Shown here piece by piece: positions 15,469 through 25,549 of a stretch of 36,910 nucleotides of DNA. Both the position numbers and the translations under genes were made by a program. The notes below the pieces were generated by a model, which did not search any database, was not told where the DNA came from, and worked only from the letters and a program-made list of their open reading frames with translations. The stretch lies in the NCBI GenBank assembly GCA_024695565.1, contig JAILHX010000007.1:1-36910 (forward strand), in the 5' to 3' direction. The DNA is from Saccharofermentans sp. Lineage in GTDB: Bacteria; Bacillota_A; Clostridia; Saccharofermentanales; Saccharofermentanaceae. Position 1 is the first letter of the stretch. The number at the start of each line of letters is the position of its first letter.

Positions 15469-17958
15469 ATGAAATTCGGGTATTTCGATGACTCAAGAAA
15501 AGAATACGTCATTAACACTCCCAGAACACCTTATCCTTGGATTAATTATCTGGGCAATCAGGGCTTTTTCTCCCTGATCTCAAACACAGCGGGTGGCTAC
15601 AGCTTCTATAAGGATGCAAGGCTCAGAAGAATCACACGTTATCGTTACAACAACGTTCCTTTGGATATGGGTGGACGCTATTTCTATATTAACGACAACG
15701 GTACGATCTGGAATCCCGGATGGTCTCCTGTTAAGACCGAGCTCGATGAGTACGAGTGCCGTCACGGTATGGGTTACACCATCATCGAGGGTAAGAAGAA
15801 CGGCCTTAAGGCAGAAGTTACTTTCTTCGTTCCCCAGAACTACGACGGAGAAGTTCAGCAGGTAGTCCTCACAAATGAAGGCTCCGAAGCTAAGGAATTC
15901 GCGATCTTCTCAATGGCAGAGTGGTGCCTCTGGGATGCACAGGATGACTGCACAAACTTCCAGAGAAACTTCTCAACAGGCCGTGTTGAGATCGAAGGTT
16001 CAACGATCTATCACGTTACTGAATACAGAGACAGACGTAATCACTACGCTTTCTATACAGTAAACGACGAGATCGACGGTTATGATACAGACCGCGATGC
16101 TTTCCTCGGAAGCATCTACAACGGCTGGGAGAATCCTGAGACTGTTAAGGCAGGCAAAGCTTCCAACTCATTCGCAGACGGCTGGTCACCTGTAGCTTCC
16201 CACTATAAGAAGATTACTTTGGCACCCGGCGAATCAAAGACATTGATCTACATCTTAGGCTATGCTGAGAACGATCAGGATAAGAAGTTCGCAGCAGAGA
16301 AGCCTGCAAATCTCCTTACAAGAGAGGCATGGGTCCTCAACAAGGAGAAGGCTTATGCCATGATCGACAAGTTCAACACACCTGAAAAGGTTGCTGCAGG
16401 TCTTGCTGAGCTCAAGGCTACATGGGACAACCTCCTCAGCATCTTCAAGGTTGATACACCTGATGACAAGGTCAACCGTATGGTCAACATCTGGAACCAG
16501 TATCAGTGCATGGTTACATTCAACCTCTCACGTTCTGCTTCCTACTTCGAGTCCGGTATCGGCCGTGGAATGGGATTCAGAGATTCCAACCAGGATATCC
16601 TGGGCTTCGTTCACCAGATCCCCGAGCGTGCAAGAGAAAGACTCATCGACATCGCTTCAACACAGCTTAGTGACGGCGGATGCTATCACCAGTATCAGCC
16701 TCTTACAAAGAAGGGTAACGCAGACATCGGCGGCGACTTCTCTGATGACCCGCTCTGGATGATCCTCTCAGTTGCCGCTTATATCAAGGAGACAGGCGAC
16801 TGGGGAATCCTCGATGCAAATGTTCCTTTCGATGACGATCCGGACGGAAAGCACACAATGCTCGAGCACCTCGATGTTTCCTTCTATCACATCGTAAACA
16901 ACTTAGGACCTCACGGACTGCCTCTCGCAATGCGTGCTGACTGGAATGACTGCATCAACCTGTCATGCTTCTCAGACACACCCGGTGAGTCTTTCCAGAC
17001 ATACACCAATCCTAAGTTCAAGGCAGAGGGCGGCTACTCCAAGATCGCTGAGTCCGTATTTGTTGCAGCACTCTTCACATACACCGGTCCTGCATACGTT
17101 GGTATCCTCGAGCACCTGGGCAAGGCTGAAGAAGCAGCAAAGGCTCAGGCTGAGATCGACAAGATGAAGAAGAACACAATGGAATCCGCATTCGACGGCG
17201 ACTGGTTCCTCAGAGCTTACGATGCTAACGGCGAGAAGATGGGCTCCAAGGAGTGCGAAGAGGGTAAGATCTTCATCGAACCCCAGGGCTTCGCAGTTAT
17301 GTCAGAGATCGGTAAGGAAGAAGGCGCAGACATCAAGACTCTCAACGCCATCGACAAGTATCTCAACTGCGATTACGGTCTCGTACTTAACAACCCCGCA
17401 TTCACAAAGTACTACATCCAGTACGGTGAGATCTCCACATATCCGGGCGGATACAAGGAGAACGCAGGTATCTTCACACATAACAATGCATGGATCATCT
17501 GCGCTGAAGCTTATGCAGGCAGAGGCGAGAAGGCATTCGAGTACTATTCAAAGATCGCTCCTGCTTTCACGGAAGAGACATCCGACATCCATAAGACAGA
17601 ACCTTATGTTTACGGTCAGATGATCGGCGGTAAGGACGCGCAGAACTTCGGTCAGGGCAAGAACTCCTGGCTCACAGGTACGGCTGCATGGAACATGGTT
17701 GCTATCTCACAGTACATTCTCGGCGTTAAGCCTGAGTTCGATGGCCTCAGGGTAGATCCTTCCATTCCTGCTGCCTGGGACGGCTTCACGGCTACACGTC
17801 AGTTCAGAGGCGACACATACGAGATCACGATCAAGAATCCCGATCACGTAAACAAGGGTGTCAAGAAGCTTACGGTTGACGGCGTTGATGTTGAAGGCTG
17901 CATCGTTCCGGTAAGCGGCGACGGCGCAACACACAAGGTTGAGGTAGTTCTGGGCTGA
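15469..17958 (+). CDS. cbp: Cellobiose phosphorylase (GH94)
   Basis: This 829-residue cytosolic enzyme splits cellobiose with inorganic phosphate into alpha-glucose 1-phosphate and glucose, saving one ATP equivalent over hydrolysis. It has the N-terminal beta-sandwich with [18 protein letters not shown] and [10 protein letters not shown], then the helical barrel. The catalytic acid is in the DWND word, with the two aspartates at about residues 491 and 494. [20 protein letters not shown] and TGTAAWN are the family substrate and phosphate-site segments. Length matches characterised cellobiose phosphorylases of about 810-830 residues. GGAGG lies 8 bases before the ATG. A GH94 enzyme for cellodextrins follows, forming a complete phosphorolytic pair. 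Confidence 0.95.
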   Translation: MKFGYFDDSRKEYVINTPRTPYPWINYLGNQGFFSLISNTAGGYSFYKDARLRRITRYRYNNVPLDMGGRYFYINDNGTIWNPGWSPVKTELDEYECRHGMGYTIIEGKKNGLKAEVTFFVPQNYDGEVQQVVLTNEGSEAKEFAIFSMAEWCLWDAQDDCTNFQRNFSTGRVEIEGSTIYHVTEYRDRRNHYAFYTVNDEIDGYDTDRDAFLGSIYNGWENPETVKAGKASNSFADGWSPVASHYKKITLAPGESKTLIYILGYAENDQDKKFAAEKPANLLTREAWVLNKEKAYAMIDKFNTPEKVAAGLAELKATWDNLLSIFKVDTPDDKVNRMVNIWNQYQCMVTFNLSRSASYFESGIGRGMGFRDSNQDILGFVHQIPERARERLIDIASTQLSDGGCYHQYQPLTKKGNADIGGDFSDDPLWMILSVAAYIKETGDWGILDANVPFDDDPDGKHTMLEHLDVSFYHIVNNLGPHGLPLAMRADWNDCINLSCFSDTPGESFQTYTNPKFKAEGGYSKIAESVFVAALFTYTGPAYVGILEHLGKAEEAAKAQAEIDKMKKNTMESAFDGDWFLRAYDANGEKMGSKECEEGKIFIEPQGFAVMSEIGKEEGADIKTLNAIDKYLNCDYGLVLNNPAFTKYYIQYGEISTYPGGYKENAGIFTHNNAWIICAEAYAGRGEKAFEYYSKIAPAFTEETSDIHKTEPYVYGQMIGGKDAQNFGQGKNSWLTGTAAWNMVAISQYILGVKPEFDGLRVDPSIPAAWDGFTATRQFRGDTYEITIKNPDHVNKGVKKLTVDGVDVEGCIVPVSGDGATHKVEVVLG

Positions 17959-17994
17959 TATTTCCGGAAAGCCGCAACATTTGAGTTAATTAAG

Positions 17995-18035
17995 AGCAAG
18001 ACCCCGTGGCCATATAGACCGTGGGGTTCCTTGCT
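17995..18035 (+). other. Intercistronic hairpin between cbp and cdp
   Basis: AGCAAG plus ACCCCGTGG (17995-18009) pair with CCGTGGGGT and CTTGCT (18019-18035) with two wobbles and a 2-base bulge. No T-run follows, so it is more likely an mRNA processing or stability element, or a weak attenuator, than a terminator. Confidence 0.6.
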
Positions 18036-18079
18036 GAAATAAAGAAACAAAAAAATCTACATTCTCATGGAGGATCAAG

Positions 18080-21070
18080 ATGGGTTACTTCGGTGAAAAA
18101 GCAAGAGCAGAAAGGCTTCCTGCCAAGGAACTTCTGATAGACAAGTTCGGTGATACGATCGTTACGGGCGGCATCTCCGCGCAGTACGTGCGCTTCGGCA
18201 AGAACCCCGTCGTCGTCGGCATCTCAGGACTTAAATTCGACAGCATGGCAGTTAATCTGCTTGGTTCTGACGATGTTATTTTCGAGCAGTTCTCGAAAAC
18301 AGTCAGCGAAGGATCCAGCATCCTGCTCGTAAAGAGTGAGAGCGGAATCAAGGACTTCGTCGAGAAGGACGGCGTCATCAAGGACGCAGGCTTCTCAGGA
18401 GCTGTCCTCGACAGATGCAGGGAGCTCATCGACAGCACAGATTTCTGGGGCGGCAAGCTTGCCACCAACGGCGAACTGATGTGCGATCCCTCCACACCTT
18501 CCCCCGGACCTCACTACTACACGAATATGCTCATCGGTAACCGCATCGGATTCGACTATCCGCTGCAGTCAACACCTAAGAGTGCCGTAGACCGTCTGGG
18601 CGGCGGTTCATTCAGATCACATGCCGATACACAGGTTCTCGCAACAAGATGGGACTATCTCCCTGAAGAGAACGGATTCCCGGCAAACAGACAGTTCTAT
18701 ATCGTTGAGAACGGCAAGCAGATCTTCTGGTCAGGTGCAGCAATTGCTGACGGACTTAAGACGATCCGCACGATCCACTCACAGAACAGAACGATCATAA
18801 GCTACGAGCTCTCCTGCGGTCTCAAGATCAAGAGAACGATCTTCATCGTTCCCCAGAGAGAGGGACTTCCTGTTGCAGTTGAAGCCCAGATGATCGACAT
18901 CGAGAATACTTCAGCAGAAGCAAGAGACTTGAGGATCGTTGTTACCGGCATGTTCGGAACACAGCAGACACACGCACTCTCTGAGGACGTTATCTTCTCG
19001 ACAGTAGTTGCAGAGTCCAATGTGTTCTTCAATGAAGACAACGAGATCCGCGCGATCAGCACAGACCCGAACCCCAAGTGGACAAAGGGCGAGATCAGAT
19101 TCAACGAGACAGTCGTTCACACATCTGACAGCGATATCTTCCCTGATCAGTACAGCGCAAGATACGCTGATTTCGTCGGTTCAGGAAGCCTTGAGAAGCC
19201 TGAGTTCATTTATCCTCTGTCTTCCAAGCCTTCGAGAAAGGGCCCCGGATTCTTTGCTACATCCACACCTTTTACGATCGATGCAAACGGTGCAGTCAGA
19301 GTCGACAGCGTAACATGCCTTTCTTCAGACTGCGTTAATGACAAGTTCGTACCTGACGAGACTCCCGCTCAGGAGATCGAGGCAGTCGCAAACTACATCT
19401 CAGACCGCGCAAATCTTGAGAAAGACCTTCAGGATGTGATCGGCTTTACTGAGAAGTATGCAGGCTACATGAAGATCAATCACGAAGATTCCGACTTCGA
19501 GGCTTACGTTAACAACAACCTCCCGTTCCAGGTCTTCTATCAGACATTCGTATCCAGATCACTTGACTGGACACAGAAGGGATACCGTGAGATCGGCTTC
19601 AGAGAGATCCAGGATATCTTCGCTTCCATGTACTATTTTGCAGGCATGGGCAGGACTGATTTCGTTAAGGAGATGCTCGCAGGCTGGATCGAGAACGTTT
19701 ACGAAGACGGATATACAAATCACAACTTCTACTGGATCGGCAAGGAGCCCGGCTGGTGGTCAGACGACGGACTCTGGCTATTGCAGGCTCTGGACAGATA
19801 CCTTGGCCTTACAGGCGATTACGCATTCCTCGATGAGGAGTTCGTCATGGCAGGCACCAAGGAGAAGAAGACTGACGCAGGCGTTAAGAGAAAGCTCAAG
19901 GATACGATCAAGGCGATCATCACATACAGCGGTAAGATCTCCGTCGGCAAGCACGGAATCCCGCTTATCGACCGCGCTGACTGGAACGACTGCTTAAGAG
20001 TCGATCCCGACTGCATCTCGGGCAAGGACAAGATCGCCAAGTACAGAGAGCAGATCGCAAATGACGGCAAGGCATTCGGCGAAGAGCCCTTTGAGTCCGA
20101 GTATTCAGAGTCTGTAATGAACGGCTTCCTTTTGAAGGTTGCCGTAGACTGTGCAGAGACGATGTTTAAGAACATCGGAGATAATGCAGCAGCAGAAGAG
20201 ATGAAGGCACTGTCTTCCAAGCTCGCTGATACACTTCGCGAGAACTGCTGGAAGGATGACTTCTATGCAAGAGTTCTCTTCAACAGGTCAGACAAGCCTG
20301 AGATCAAGTATCTTGGCGCCCAGGGCGACGGACTTGCAGTAGAAGAAGGACACCCCGGTGCATACTTCCTCAACAGCTTCTCATGGTCACTTCTGGCAGG
20401 CGTTGCTTCCGAATCAGAGATCTCCACGATGCTTGATTCACTCGACAAGTACTTAAAGACACCTTACGGCTTCAGACTCTGCTCTACAGTTGACTATCCG
20501 AAGATCGCTCCGAAGATCGACGTTGCCCTCTACTATCCGGGCGATCGTGAGAACGGCGGCGTATTCAAGCATGCCAACATGATGGCTTGTTCAGCTATGC
20601 TCAAGGCTGCCAAGACCGTTGAGGACAAGGAACTCGCTTCAAGACTTGCCGACACGGCTTACTGGATCATCGATAAGATCCTTCCTTATACAACAATGAA
20701 GTCACCGTTCGTTACATGCGGTAACCCCAGATGGTGCACACAGTATAACAACAGCGAATCAGGCGAGAATATAGGACCTACACTCTCCGGTACTTCCACA
20801 TGGCTCCTCTTATCGCTCTTCCAGTGCTTCGGTGTTGAGTTCACGAGCGAAGGTTTGAGAGTTGAGCCGATCCTCAGAAAGACTGAGACAAAGCTCGACG
20901 TTAAGGTGTCCATCTCCGGAACGGTTTACGACATCCACATCAACAAGCCCGAAGGTTTCAGCCGTGCCAAGGAAGGCATCAAGGTAAAGCTGGACGGCAG
21001 TGACGCAGAAGGAACACTCCTTCCTGTTGCAAACGACGGCAAGACACACGAAGTAGAGATCAATTTCTGA
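18080..21070 (+). CDS. cdp: Cellodextrin phosphorylase (GH94)
   Basis: This 996-residue enzyme phosphorolyses cellotriose and longer cellodextrins to glucose 1-phosphate and a shortened chain. The length and segments such as GPHYYTNMLIGNRIGF, STPKSAVDRLGGGSFRSHA, ENGFPANRQFY, QKGYREIGFREIQDIFASMYYF and RADWNDCLRVD (catalytic Asp about residue 637) closely recall the large clostridial cellodextrin phosphorylase of about 980 residues rather than the 830-residue cellobiose type. TGGAGG at 18068-18073 precedes the ATG by 6 bases. It sits 121 bases after cbp and 21 bases before hprK. Other large GH94 specificities are possible but less likely. Confidence 0.9.
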   Translation: MGYFGEKARAERLPAKELLIDKFGDTIVTGGISAQYVRFGKNPVVVGISGLKFDSMAVNLLGSDDVIFEQFSKTVSEGSSILLVKSESGIKDFVEKDGVIKDAGFSGAVLDRCRELIDSTDFWGGKLATNGELMCDPSTPSPGPHYYTNMLIGNRIGFDYPLQSTPKSAVDRLGGGSFRSHADTQVLATRWDYLPEENGFPANRQFYIVENGKQIFWSGAAIADGLKTIRTIHSQNRTIISYELSCGLKIKRTIFIVPQREGLPVAVEAQMIDIENTSAEARDLRIVVTGMFGTQQTHALSEDVIFSTVVAESNVFFNEDNEIRAISTDPNPKWTKGEIRFNETVVHTSDSDIFPDQYSARYADFVGSGSLEKPEFIYPLSSKPSRKGPGFFATSTPFTIDANGAVRVDSVTCLSSDCVNDKFVPDETPAQEIEAVANYISDRANLEKDLQDVIGFTEKYAGYMKINHEDSDFEAYVNNNLPFQVFYQTFVSRSLDWTQKGYREIGFREIQDIFASMYYFAGMGRTDFVKEMLAGWIENVYEDGYTNHNFYWIGKEPGWWSDDGLWLLQALDRYLGLTGDYAFLDEEFVMAGTKEKKTDAGVKRKLKDTIKAIITYSGKISVGKHGIPLIDRADWNDCLRVDPDCISGKDKIAKYREQIANDGKAFGEEPFESEYSESVMNGFLLKVAVDCAETMFKNIGDNAAAEEMKALSSKLADTLRENCWKDDFYARVLFNRSDKPEIKYLGAQGDGLAVEEGHPGAYFLNSFSWSLLAGVASESEISTMLDSLDKYLKTPYGFRLCSTVDYPKIAPKIDVALYYPGDRENGGVFKHANMMACSAMLKAAKTVEDKELASRLADTAYWIIDKILPYTTMKSPFVTCGNPRWCTQYNNSESGENIGPTLSGTSTWLLLSLFQCFGVEFTSEGLRVEPILRKTETKLDVKVSISGTVYDIHINKPEGFSRAKEGIKVKLDGSDAEGTLLPVANDGKTHEVEINF

Positions 21071-21091
21071 CAGCGGATTTAGGAGGAGAAA

Positions 21092-22024
21092 ATGCCCTTT
21101 TCGAGCGTATTTTTATCTGAGATCGTAAAGAATTACAACCTCGAGATCGTCTACGATTCAGGCGACATCGAGTCCCGCAGGATATGCGTAGCCGACGTTA
21201 CGAGACCGGGTCTCCAGCTTGCAGGCTATTACGATCACTTCGGACCTGACAGAATCCAGGTGATCGGCAACATGGAGCACGCATACCTGGATAACCTCTC
21301 CCCCGAGGAGAGGGCCAAGTCCGTATCTGCGCTCTTTGAGAAGAATATTCCTGCCCTGATCGTTACCCGCGACCACAAGATCCACAAGGAGATCCTGGAT
21401 GCGGCAAGGCAGTTCCAGACGCCCGTATTAAGGACTTCACAGGCGACATCAGATTTCTCGTCAGAACTCGTTAAGTACCTCAAGATGGAGCTCGCTCCGC
21501 GTGTATCCATGCACGGTGTTCTTGTCGAGGTAAACGGTGAAGGTATCCTTATCCTGGGCGAGTCCGGTGTAGGTAAATCAGAGACTGCACTGGAGATCGT
21601 TAAGAGAGGTCACAGACTTATCGCAGACGACCAGATCGAGATCCGCAAGGTATCAGAGACAACGCTTCTGGGCAGAGCACCCGACGTTATCAAGCACCTT
21701 ATCGAGATCCGCGGCATCGGTATCTTAGACGTTAAGGAACTTTACGGTGTATCCGCTGTTAAGCAGCAGGAGAACATCGACTTCGTCATCAACTTAGAAC
21801 TCTGGGACGAGAAGAAGACATATGACAGATTAGGACTTAACGAAGAGACGACTGACATCCTCGGTATACAGGTTCCTTCAGTCACGATCCCCGTAGGTCC
21901 CGGACGTAACCTTGCGATAATCGTTGAGGCAGCAGCTATCAACTACAGAGTCAAGAAGATGGGCTATAACGCTGCCCAGGATCTCGTATCCAGAGTCTTC
22001 CCCGGAAAGTCCATAGATGGCTGA
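21092..22024 (+). CDS. hprK: HPr kinase/phosphorylase
   Basis: This 310-residue bifunctional enzyme phosphorylates HPr on a serine when fructose 1,6-bisphosphate and ATP are high and removes the phosphate when Pi is high. It drives CcpA-type catabolite control in Firmicutes. The Walker A motif GESGVGKS is at residues 156-163, the family signature EIRGIGILDV is in the C-terminal domain, and the N-terminal DRIQVIGNMEHAYL region is present. AGGAGG sits just upstream of the ATG. The gene starts 21 bases after cdp without a terminator and overlaps murB by 8 bases, so it joins sugar phosphorolysis genes to the hprK-murB-rapZ-whiA core string. Confidence 0.96.
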   Translation: MPFSSVFLSEIVKNYNLEIVYDSGDIESRRICVADVTRPGLQLAGYYDHFGPDRIQVIGNMEHAYLDNLSPEERAKSVSALFEKNIPALIVTRDHKIHKEILDAARQFQTPVLRTSQATSDFSSELVKYLKMELAPRVSMHGVLVEVNGEGILILGESGVGKSETALEIVKRGHRLIADDQIEIRKVSETTLLGRAPDVIKHLIEIRGIGILDVKELYGVSAVKQQENIDFVINLELWDEKKTYDRLGLNEETTDILGIQVPSVTIPVGPGRNLAIIVEAAAINYRVKKMGYNAAQDLVSRVFPGKSIDG

Positions 22025-22934
22025 TCTCGGAATACAGCAAAACGTCCCGCTTGCGGGATTCTCAACATTCAGGTGCGGCGGTCCTGCCAGGTTCTTTGCT
22101 GAGCCTTCTGACGGGATCGAAGTAGCTTGGCTCTTCGACTGGGCACAGGACAAAGATCTCGATGTCTTTGTTCTCGGCAACGGTTCCAACTGCCTCATAT
22201 CGGATAAGGGTTTTGACGGTCTTGTTATCAGGATCGCGAAAAACATGAGCAGCCTCACTTCAGAAGAATTGGAAGACGGCAGGGTAAAGATCTCAGCCGG
22301 TGCGGGTCTCCCTTACGCGAGATTCGGAAGCTACTGCGTTGAGCAGTCACTTACAGGCGCTGAGTTTGCCTGCGGCATTCCGGGTTCAGTCGGAGGCGCG
22401 GTATTCATGAACGCAGGCGCCTATGGCGGAGAGACAAAAGACTTCGTTACGAGTGTCAGTTTCTGGGACGGCGAATCAATAAAGAACATAGAAGGCAGCA
22501 AGTGCGGATTCGGATACAGAACGAGCCTTTTTGAGAAGCTTAACAGCGAAGGCAAAACTGCTGTCATCCTCGGCATGGAAGCTGTTTTATCCAAGGGAAA
22601 CAGGGAAGAGATAACAGCTCTCACAGAAGATCTCCGCGCGAGAAGGACTGCGAGCCAGCCTTTGGATGTTCCCTCGGCAGGCTCGACATTTAAAAGACCG
22701 GAAGGTTATTTTGCGGCCAAGCTCATTGAAGAAGCGGGACTTAAGGGATTCAAGCTCGATGAGTCCGGCGCACAGGTATCACCGAAGCACGCCGGTTTTG
22801 TGGTAAATAACGGAGGCACAGCAAAGGCTTCCGATGTCATGCGGTTAATAGATTATGTGGCTCAAAAGGTTTTCGAGAACTCGGGCGTAAGACTCGAGAA
22901 AGAAGTCAGGCTCGTGGGTGAGTTTGGGGGTTAA
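22017..22934 (+). CDS. murB: UDP-N-acetylenolpyruvoylglucosamine reductase
   Basis: This 305-residue FAD enzyme reduces UDP-GlcNAc-enolpyruvate to UDP-MurNAc with NADPH in peptidoglycan precursor synthesis. Visible features are NGSNCLISDKGFDGLVI, the FAD-binding segment GIPGSVGGAVFMNAGAYGGE, GFGYRTS, and the catalytic serine word AGSTFKRP followed by LIEEAGLKG, as in type II MurB. Length is normal. The ATG lies within the last codons of hprK, an 8-base overlap implying coupled translation. It is 3 bases ahead of rapZ. Confidence 0.95.
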   Translation: MADLGIQQNVPLAGFSTFRCGGPARFFAEPSDGIEVAWLFDWAQDKDLDVFVLGNGSNCLISDKGFDGLVIRIAKNMSSLTSEELEDGRVKISAGAGLPYARFGSYCVEQSLTGAEFACGIPGSVGGAVFMNAGAYGGETKDFVTSVSFWDGESIKNIEGSKCGFGYRTSLFEKLNSEGKTAVILGMEAVLSKGNREEITALTEDLRARRTASQPLDVPSAGSTFKRPEGYFAAKLIEEAGLKGFKLDESGAQVSPKHAGFVVNNGGTAKASDVMRLIDYVAQKVFENSGVRLEKEVRLVGEFGG

Positions 22935-22937
22935 AAA

Positions 22938-23843
22938 ATGGAGATTTTGTTTCTTACAGGAATGAGCGGCGCGGGAAAGAGTGCCGCTGTCAGGTATTTG
23001 GAAGACTGCGGATATTTCTGCATGGACAACGTTCCGCCTTATGTCCTTCCGGACCTTGTAAAGAGCTTCTTCAGAGGCAGGAACGGAGAAGGATTCTCCA
23101 CACCTAAACTTGCCTTTGTAGTCGACATCAGATCGCAGGAATACTTAGACGGTTTTGATGAGGCGTTAGCTCTCATCGATGAAGAAGTGGGATGCCCTTA
23201 TAAGGTTATATTCCTTGAAGCATCCGACCAGGTGCTCATAAGCAGATACCAGCAGACGAGAAGAAAGCACCCTCTTGCAGGCAAGAAGGGATCTCTTACA
23301 AAGGCTCTTACTGAAGAGAGGAAGATGCTCGAGAACATAAGAGAGATCGCAACGGTCGTAGTCGACACGTCATTCATGACAGATGCCGAGCTCTGCAAAG
23401 CGATAGGCGAGATAATAAAGAGCGCTGATAACCAGAGCATTTTAGTCGTTGTTGAATCTTTCGGATTCAAGTACGGGCTTCCTGTCGACTGCGATTACGT
23501 GTTTGACGTAAGATTTCTTCCGAACCCTTTCTATCTGCCGCAGCTTAGGAATTTTACGGGTAAGGACGAAGAGATAGCGAGGTATCTCGAAGGATTTGCT
23601 GAGACGAACGAGTTTAACTACATGACATCAGAGATACTGTCTTATGTGATCCCTTTTTACGAGAAAGAAGGCAAGGGTTCCGTCCATATCGGAATCGGCT
23701 GCACCGGCGGAAGACACAGATCCGTTTATTGTGCCGAGACGATCGCGAAAAAGATGGCCGAGAACGGCATTAAGTGCATAATCTCCCACAGAGACGTGGA
23801 TAAGGAACCTCACAGATACACCAAGAAGGCGGATGAAACCTGA
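22938..23843 (+). CDS. rapZ: RapZ/YvcJ-family nucleotide-binding protein
   Basis: This 301-residue P-loop protein has Walker A GMSGAGKSAA at residues 8-17 and a C-terminal domain with GCTGGRHRSVYCAE, the family hallmark. In E. coli RapZ controls GlmS by directing small-RNA decay, and in Bacillus YvcJ binds GTP and affects competence. The role in Clostridia is unclear but probably links UDP-GlcNAc supply to cell-wall synthesis. It follows murB by 3 bases and overlaps whiA by 1 base. The gene usually found between rapZ and whiA in Firmicutes, yvcK, is absent here. Confidence 0.95.
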   Translation: MEILFLTGMSGAGKSAAVRYLEDCGYFCMDNVPPYVLPDLVKSFFRGRNGEGFSTPKLAFVVDIRSQEYLDGFDEALALIDEEVGCPYKVIFLEASDQVLISRYQQTRRKHPLAGKKGSLTKALTEERKMLENIREIATVVVDTSFMTDAELCKAIGEIIKSADNQSILVVVESFGFKYGLPVDCDYVFDVRFLPNPFYLPQLRNFTGKDEEIARYLEGFAETNEFNYMTSEILSYVIPFYEKEGKGSVHIGIGCTGGRHRSVYCAETIAKKMAENGIKCIISHRDVDKEPHRYTKKADET

Positions 23844-24706
23844 TGGAAGACAGCTTCTCTGTCAGAGTTAAGATCGAGACGGCGACCAAGGCCGTCAGAA
23901 AGCCCCCTCAGAGGCAGACTGCGCTCTGCGGACTGCTCTTAAGTGAAGACTGTTTTGGCAAAAACGGTCACGCGGGCGGGATCAAGATCCCGGAAAGATT
24001 AAGCGAACTGATAATCCAGCTCTTTGAAGCTGAGAACGTTAAATGCAGCTATTCTAAGGGAAGGCTCATCGTAGGAGACTTAAGCGCAAGCAAGATCCCG
24101 GGCCGCTGCAGCGAACTCTTATCAGACATTACGAACGGCAATCTTACGACCGAAGATGCCCGAAGGGTCCTGCGTGGAGCATTCTGGAATTCAGGCTACT
24201 GTTCAGATCCTTCCAAGAGTTACCGCATAGAGTTCATCGTTCAGGACAAGAAGAGCGCGGACCTCATATCTTCATGTCTTAATACATTATCTATTAAACA
24301 TATAAGGTCTGAGCGCGAGAACTCATATGCCGTCTACTTCAAGAACGGCGATGACGTATCTGATTTCCTGGGCTATATCGGGAGCCCTTCTGCGATGATG
24401 GAGTTTGAGAATGTCCGGATCGAAAAGGACATCAAGAGCAAGGTCGTAAGGACCATCAACTGCGATGAAGGCAACACCAGGCGTCAGGCCGATGCTGCCG
24501 CTGCCAGAAACGAGCTCATAACGAAGGTCATGAAGTCAGGCAAGGCAAACAAATTATCTCCCGAACTCCGCGAAGCAGCCAAGGCCCATATGGAGAACCC
24601 GGGAGCGTCGCTCGCTGAACTGGGCGCCATGATGGACCCTCCAATCGGCAAGTCGGGAATGAGGCACCGCTTGGATAAGATCGCGGAGTTTGCAAAAGAC
24701 CTGTAA
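23843..24706 (+). CDS. whiA: WhiA, DNA-binding division regulator
   Basis: This 287-residue protein has the LAGLIDADG-derived N-terminal domain (RQTALCGLLLS, RRVLRGAFWNSGYCSDPSK) and a C-terminal helix-turn-helix with ASLAELGAMM followed by KSGMRHRLDKI. WhiA controls sporulation septation in Streptomyces and affects Z-ring formation and fatty-acid metabolism in Bacillus. The start ATG shares one base with the rapZ stop (TGATG). A lysine/arginine-rich linker of about 40 residues (TRRQADAAAARNEL) separates the domains. It is the last gene before a good terminator. Confidence 0.95.
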   Translation: MEDSFSVRVKIETATKAVRKPPQRQTALCGLLLSEDCFGKNGHAGGIKIPERLSELIIQLFEAENVKCSYSKGRLIVGDLSASKIPGRCSELLSDITNGNLTTEDARRVLRGAFWNSGYCSDPSKSYRIEFIVQDKKSADLISSCLNTLSIKHIRSERENSYAVYFKNGDDVSDFLGYIGSPSAMMEFENVRIEKDIKSKVVRTINCDEGNTRRQADAAAARNELITKVMKSGKANKLSPELREAAKAHMENPGASLAELGAMMDPPIGKSGMRHRLDKIAEFAKDL

Positions 24707-24740
24707 TCCCTGTCGAACATTTCATCATAAAAACGTCTGC

Positions 24741-24769
24741 AAAAGAGCCGCTTCATCGTGGTTCTTTTT
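24741..24769 (+). terminator. Terminator of the cbp-whiA unit
   Basis: AAAAGAGCCGC (24741-24751) pairs with GTGGTTCTTTT (24758-24768) over TTCATC, with two wobbles, ending in T-rich sequence. Confidence 0.82.
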
Positions 24770-24775
24770 ATTTAG

Positions 24776-24784
24776 TGCTATAAT
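24776..24784 (+). promoter_or_regulatory. Extended -10 promoter of the thioesterase gene
   Basis: TGCTATAAT is a perfect extended -10; no good -35 is present. AAGGAG at 24801-24806 lies 7 bases before the ATG. Confidence 0.65.
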
Positions 24785-24813
24785 CCTCAGGCACCTAATA
24801 AAGGAGAGAGAAA

Positions 24814-25533
24814 ATGATATACGAAAAGCAATCATATGTTACAGGCAGTATGTGTGACGGCAAACTGCAGCTCTCGGTACTTGCTGCAGATGAGATCGTT
24901 GAGAATGCCGTTACCGAATTAATGGGTGATCTCGGTATCGACGGAATAGTCGCCAAGGAAAAATACAAGGCCATGTGGGTTATCGTCAAAAACAACATGT
25001 GTTTTATCAGAAGACCCGCATGGCGTGAAAAATTCACGGTTTACTGCTATATCTCGAAGCATTCGACCGTTAAGTTAAATGTAGATACTATTGTAAAAGA
25101 CGAGGGCGGTGAGATGCTCCTTAAATCAAGGCTCGAACTCGCAGCCATCGACCTCGAGACAGGTAAGATAAGAAAGGCTGAGACCGTAGGTTTTACTGAA
25201 GATATGGAAAACCCGGCCGAGACAGAAGGCCTCGAGTTCTCACGTTTCCCCAAAGAAACCGGTGAACTTACAGAATCTGTTATTGTGCGTTCAACGAGTC
25301 TGGATTACTGCTATCACACCAACAATATCGAATACGTAAGGTTCGTATTAAACACTTACGGAATCGAGCAGTTTAAGCAGCATGAGCCCAAGCAGGTGGA
25401 GATCCATTATGGCAATCAGTCGTTTGAAGGCGAGAAGCTGGATATAAACAAGCTCAGTACCGAAGACGGCGATCTGTTCAACATTACACGTGACGGAAGC
25501 CTGATCACTTCATGCAGGATAAATTGGGCGTAA
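24814..25533 (+). CDS. Acyl-ACP thioesterase
   Basis: This 239-residue double hot-dog protein hydrolyses acyl-ACP to free fatty acid, setting chain length in lipid synthesis. The first hot-dog has the WVIVKNNMCFIRRPAWREKF segment around residues 50-70, with the conserved W and R. The second has the family-type word LDYCYHTNNIEYVRFVL, where D, H and NN correspond to the DxNxHxNN catalytic pattern of FatA/FatB-like bacterial enzymes. Length is normal for bacterial PF01643 proteins. It is monocistronic, flanked by terminator and promoter. Chain length specificity cannot be read. Confidence 0.88.
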   Translation: MIYEKQSYVTGSMCDGKLQLSVLAADEIVENAVTELMGDLGIDGIVAKEKYKAMWVIVKNNMCFIRRPAWREKFTVYCYISKHSTVKLNVDTIVKDEGGEMLLKSRLELAAIDLETGKIRKAETVGFTEDMENPAETEGLEFSRFPKETGELTESVIVRSTSLDYCYHTNNIEYVRFVLNTYGIEQFKQHEPKQVEIHYGNQSFEGEKLDINKLSTEDGDLFNITRDGSLITSCRINWA

Positions 25534-25549
25534 AGGGAGAACTTAATAC

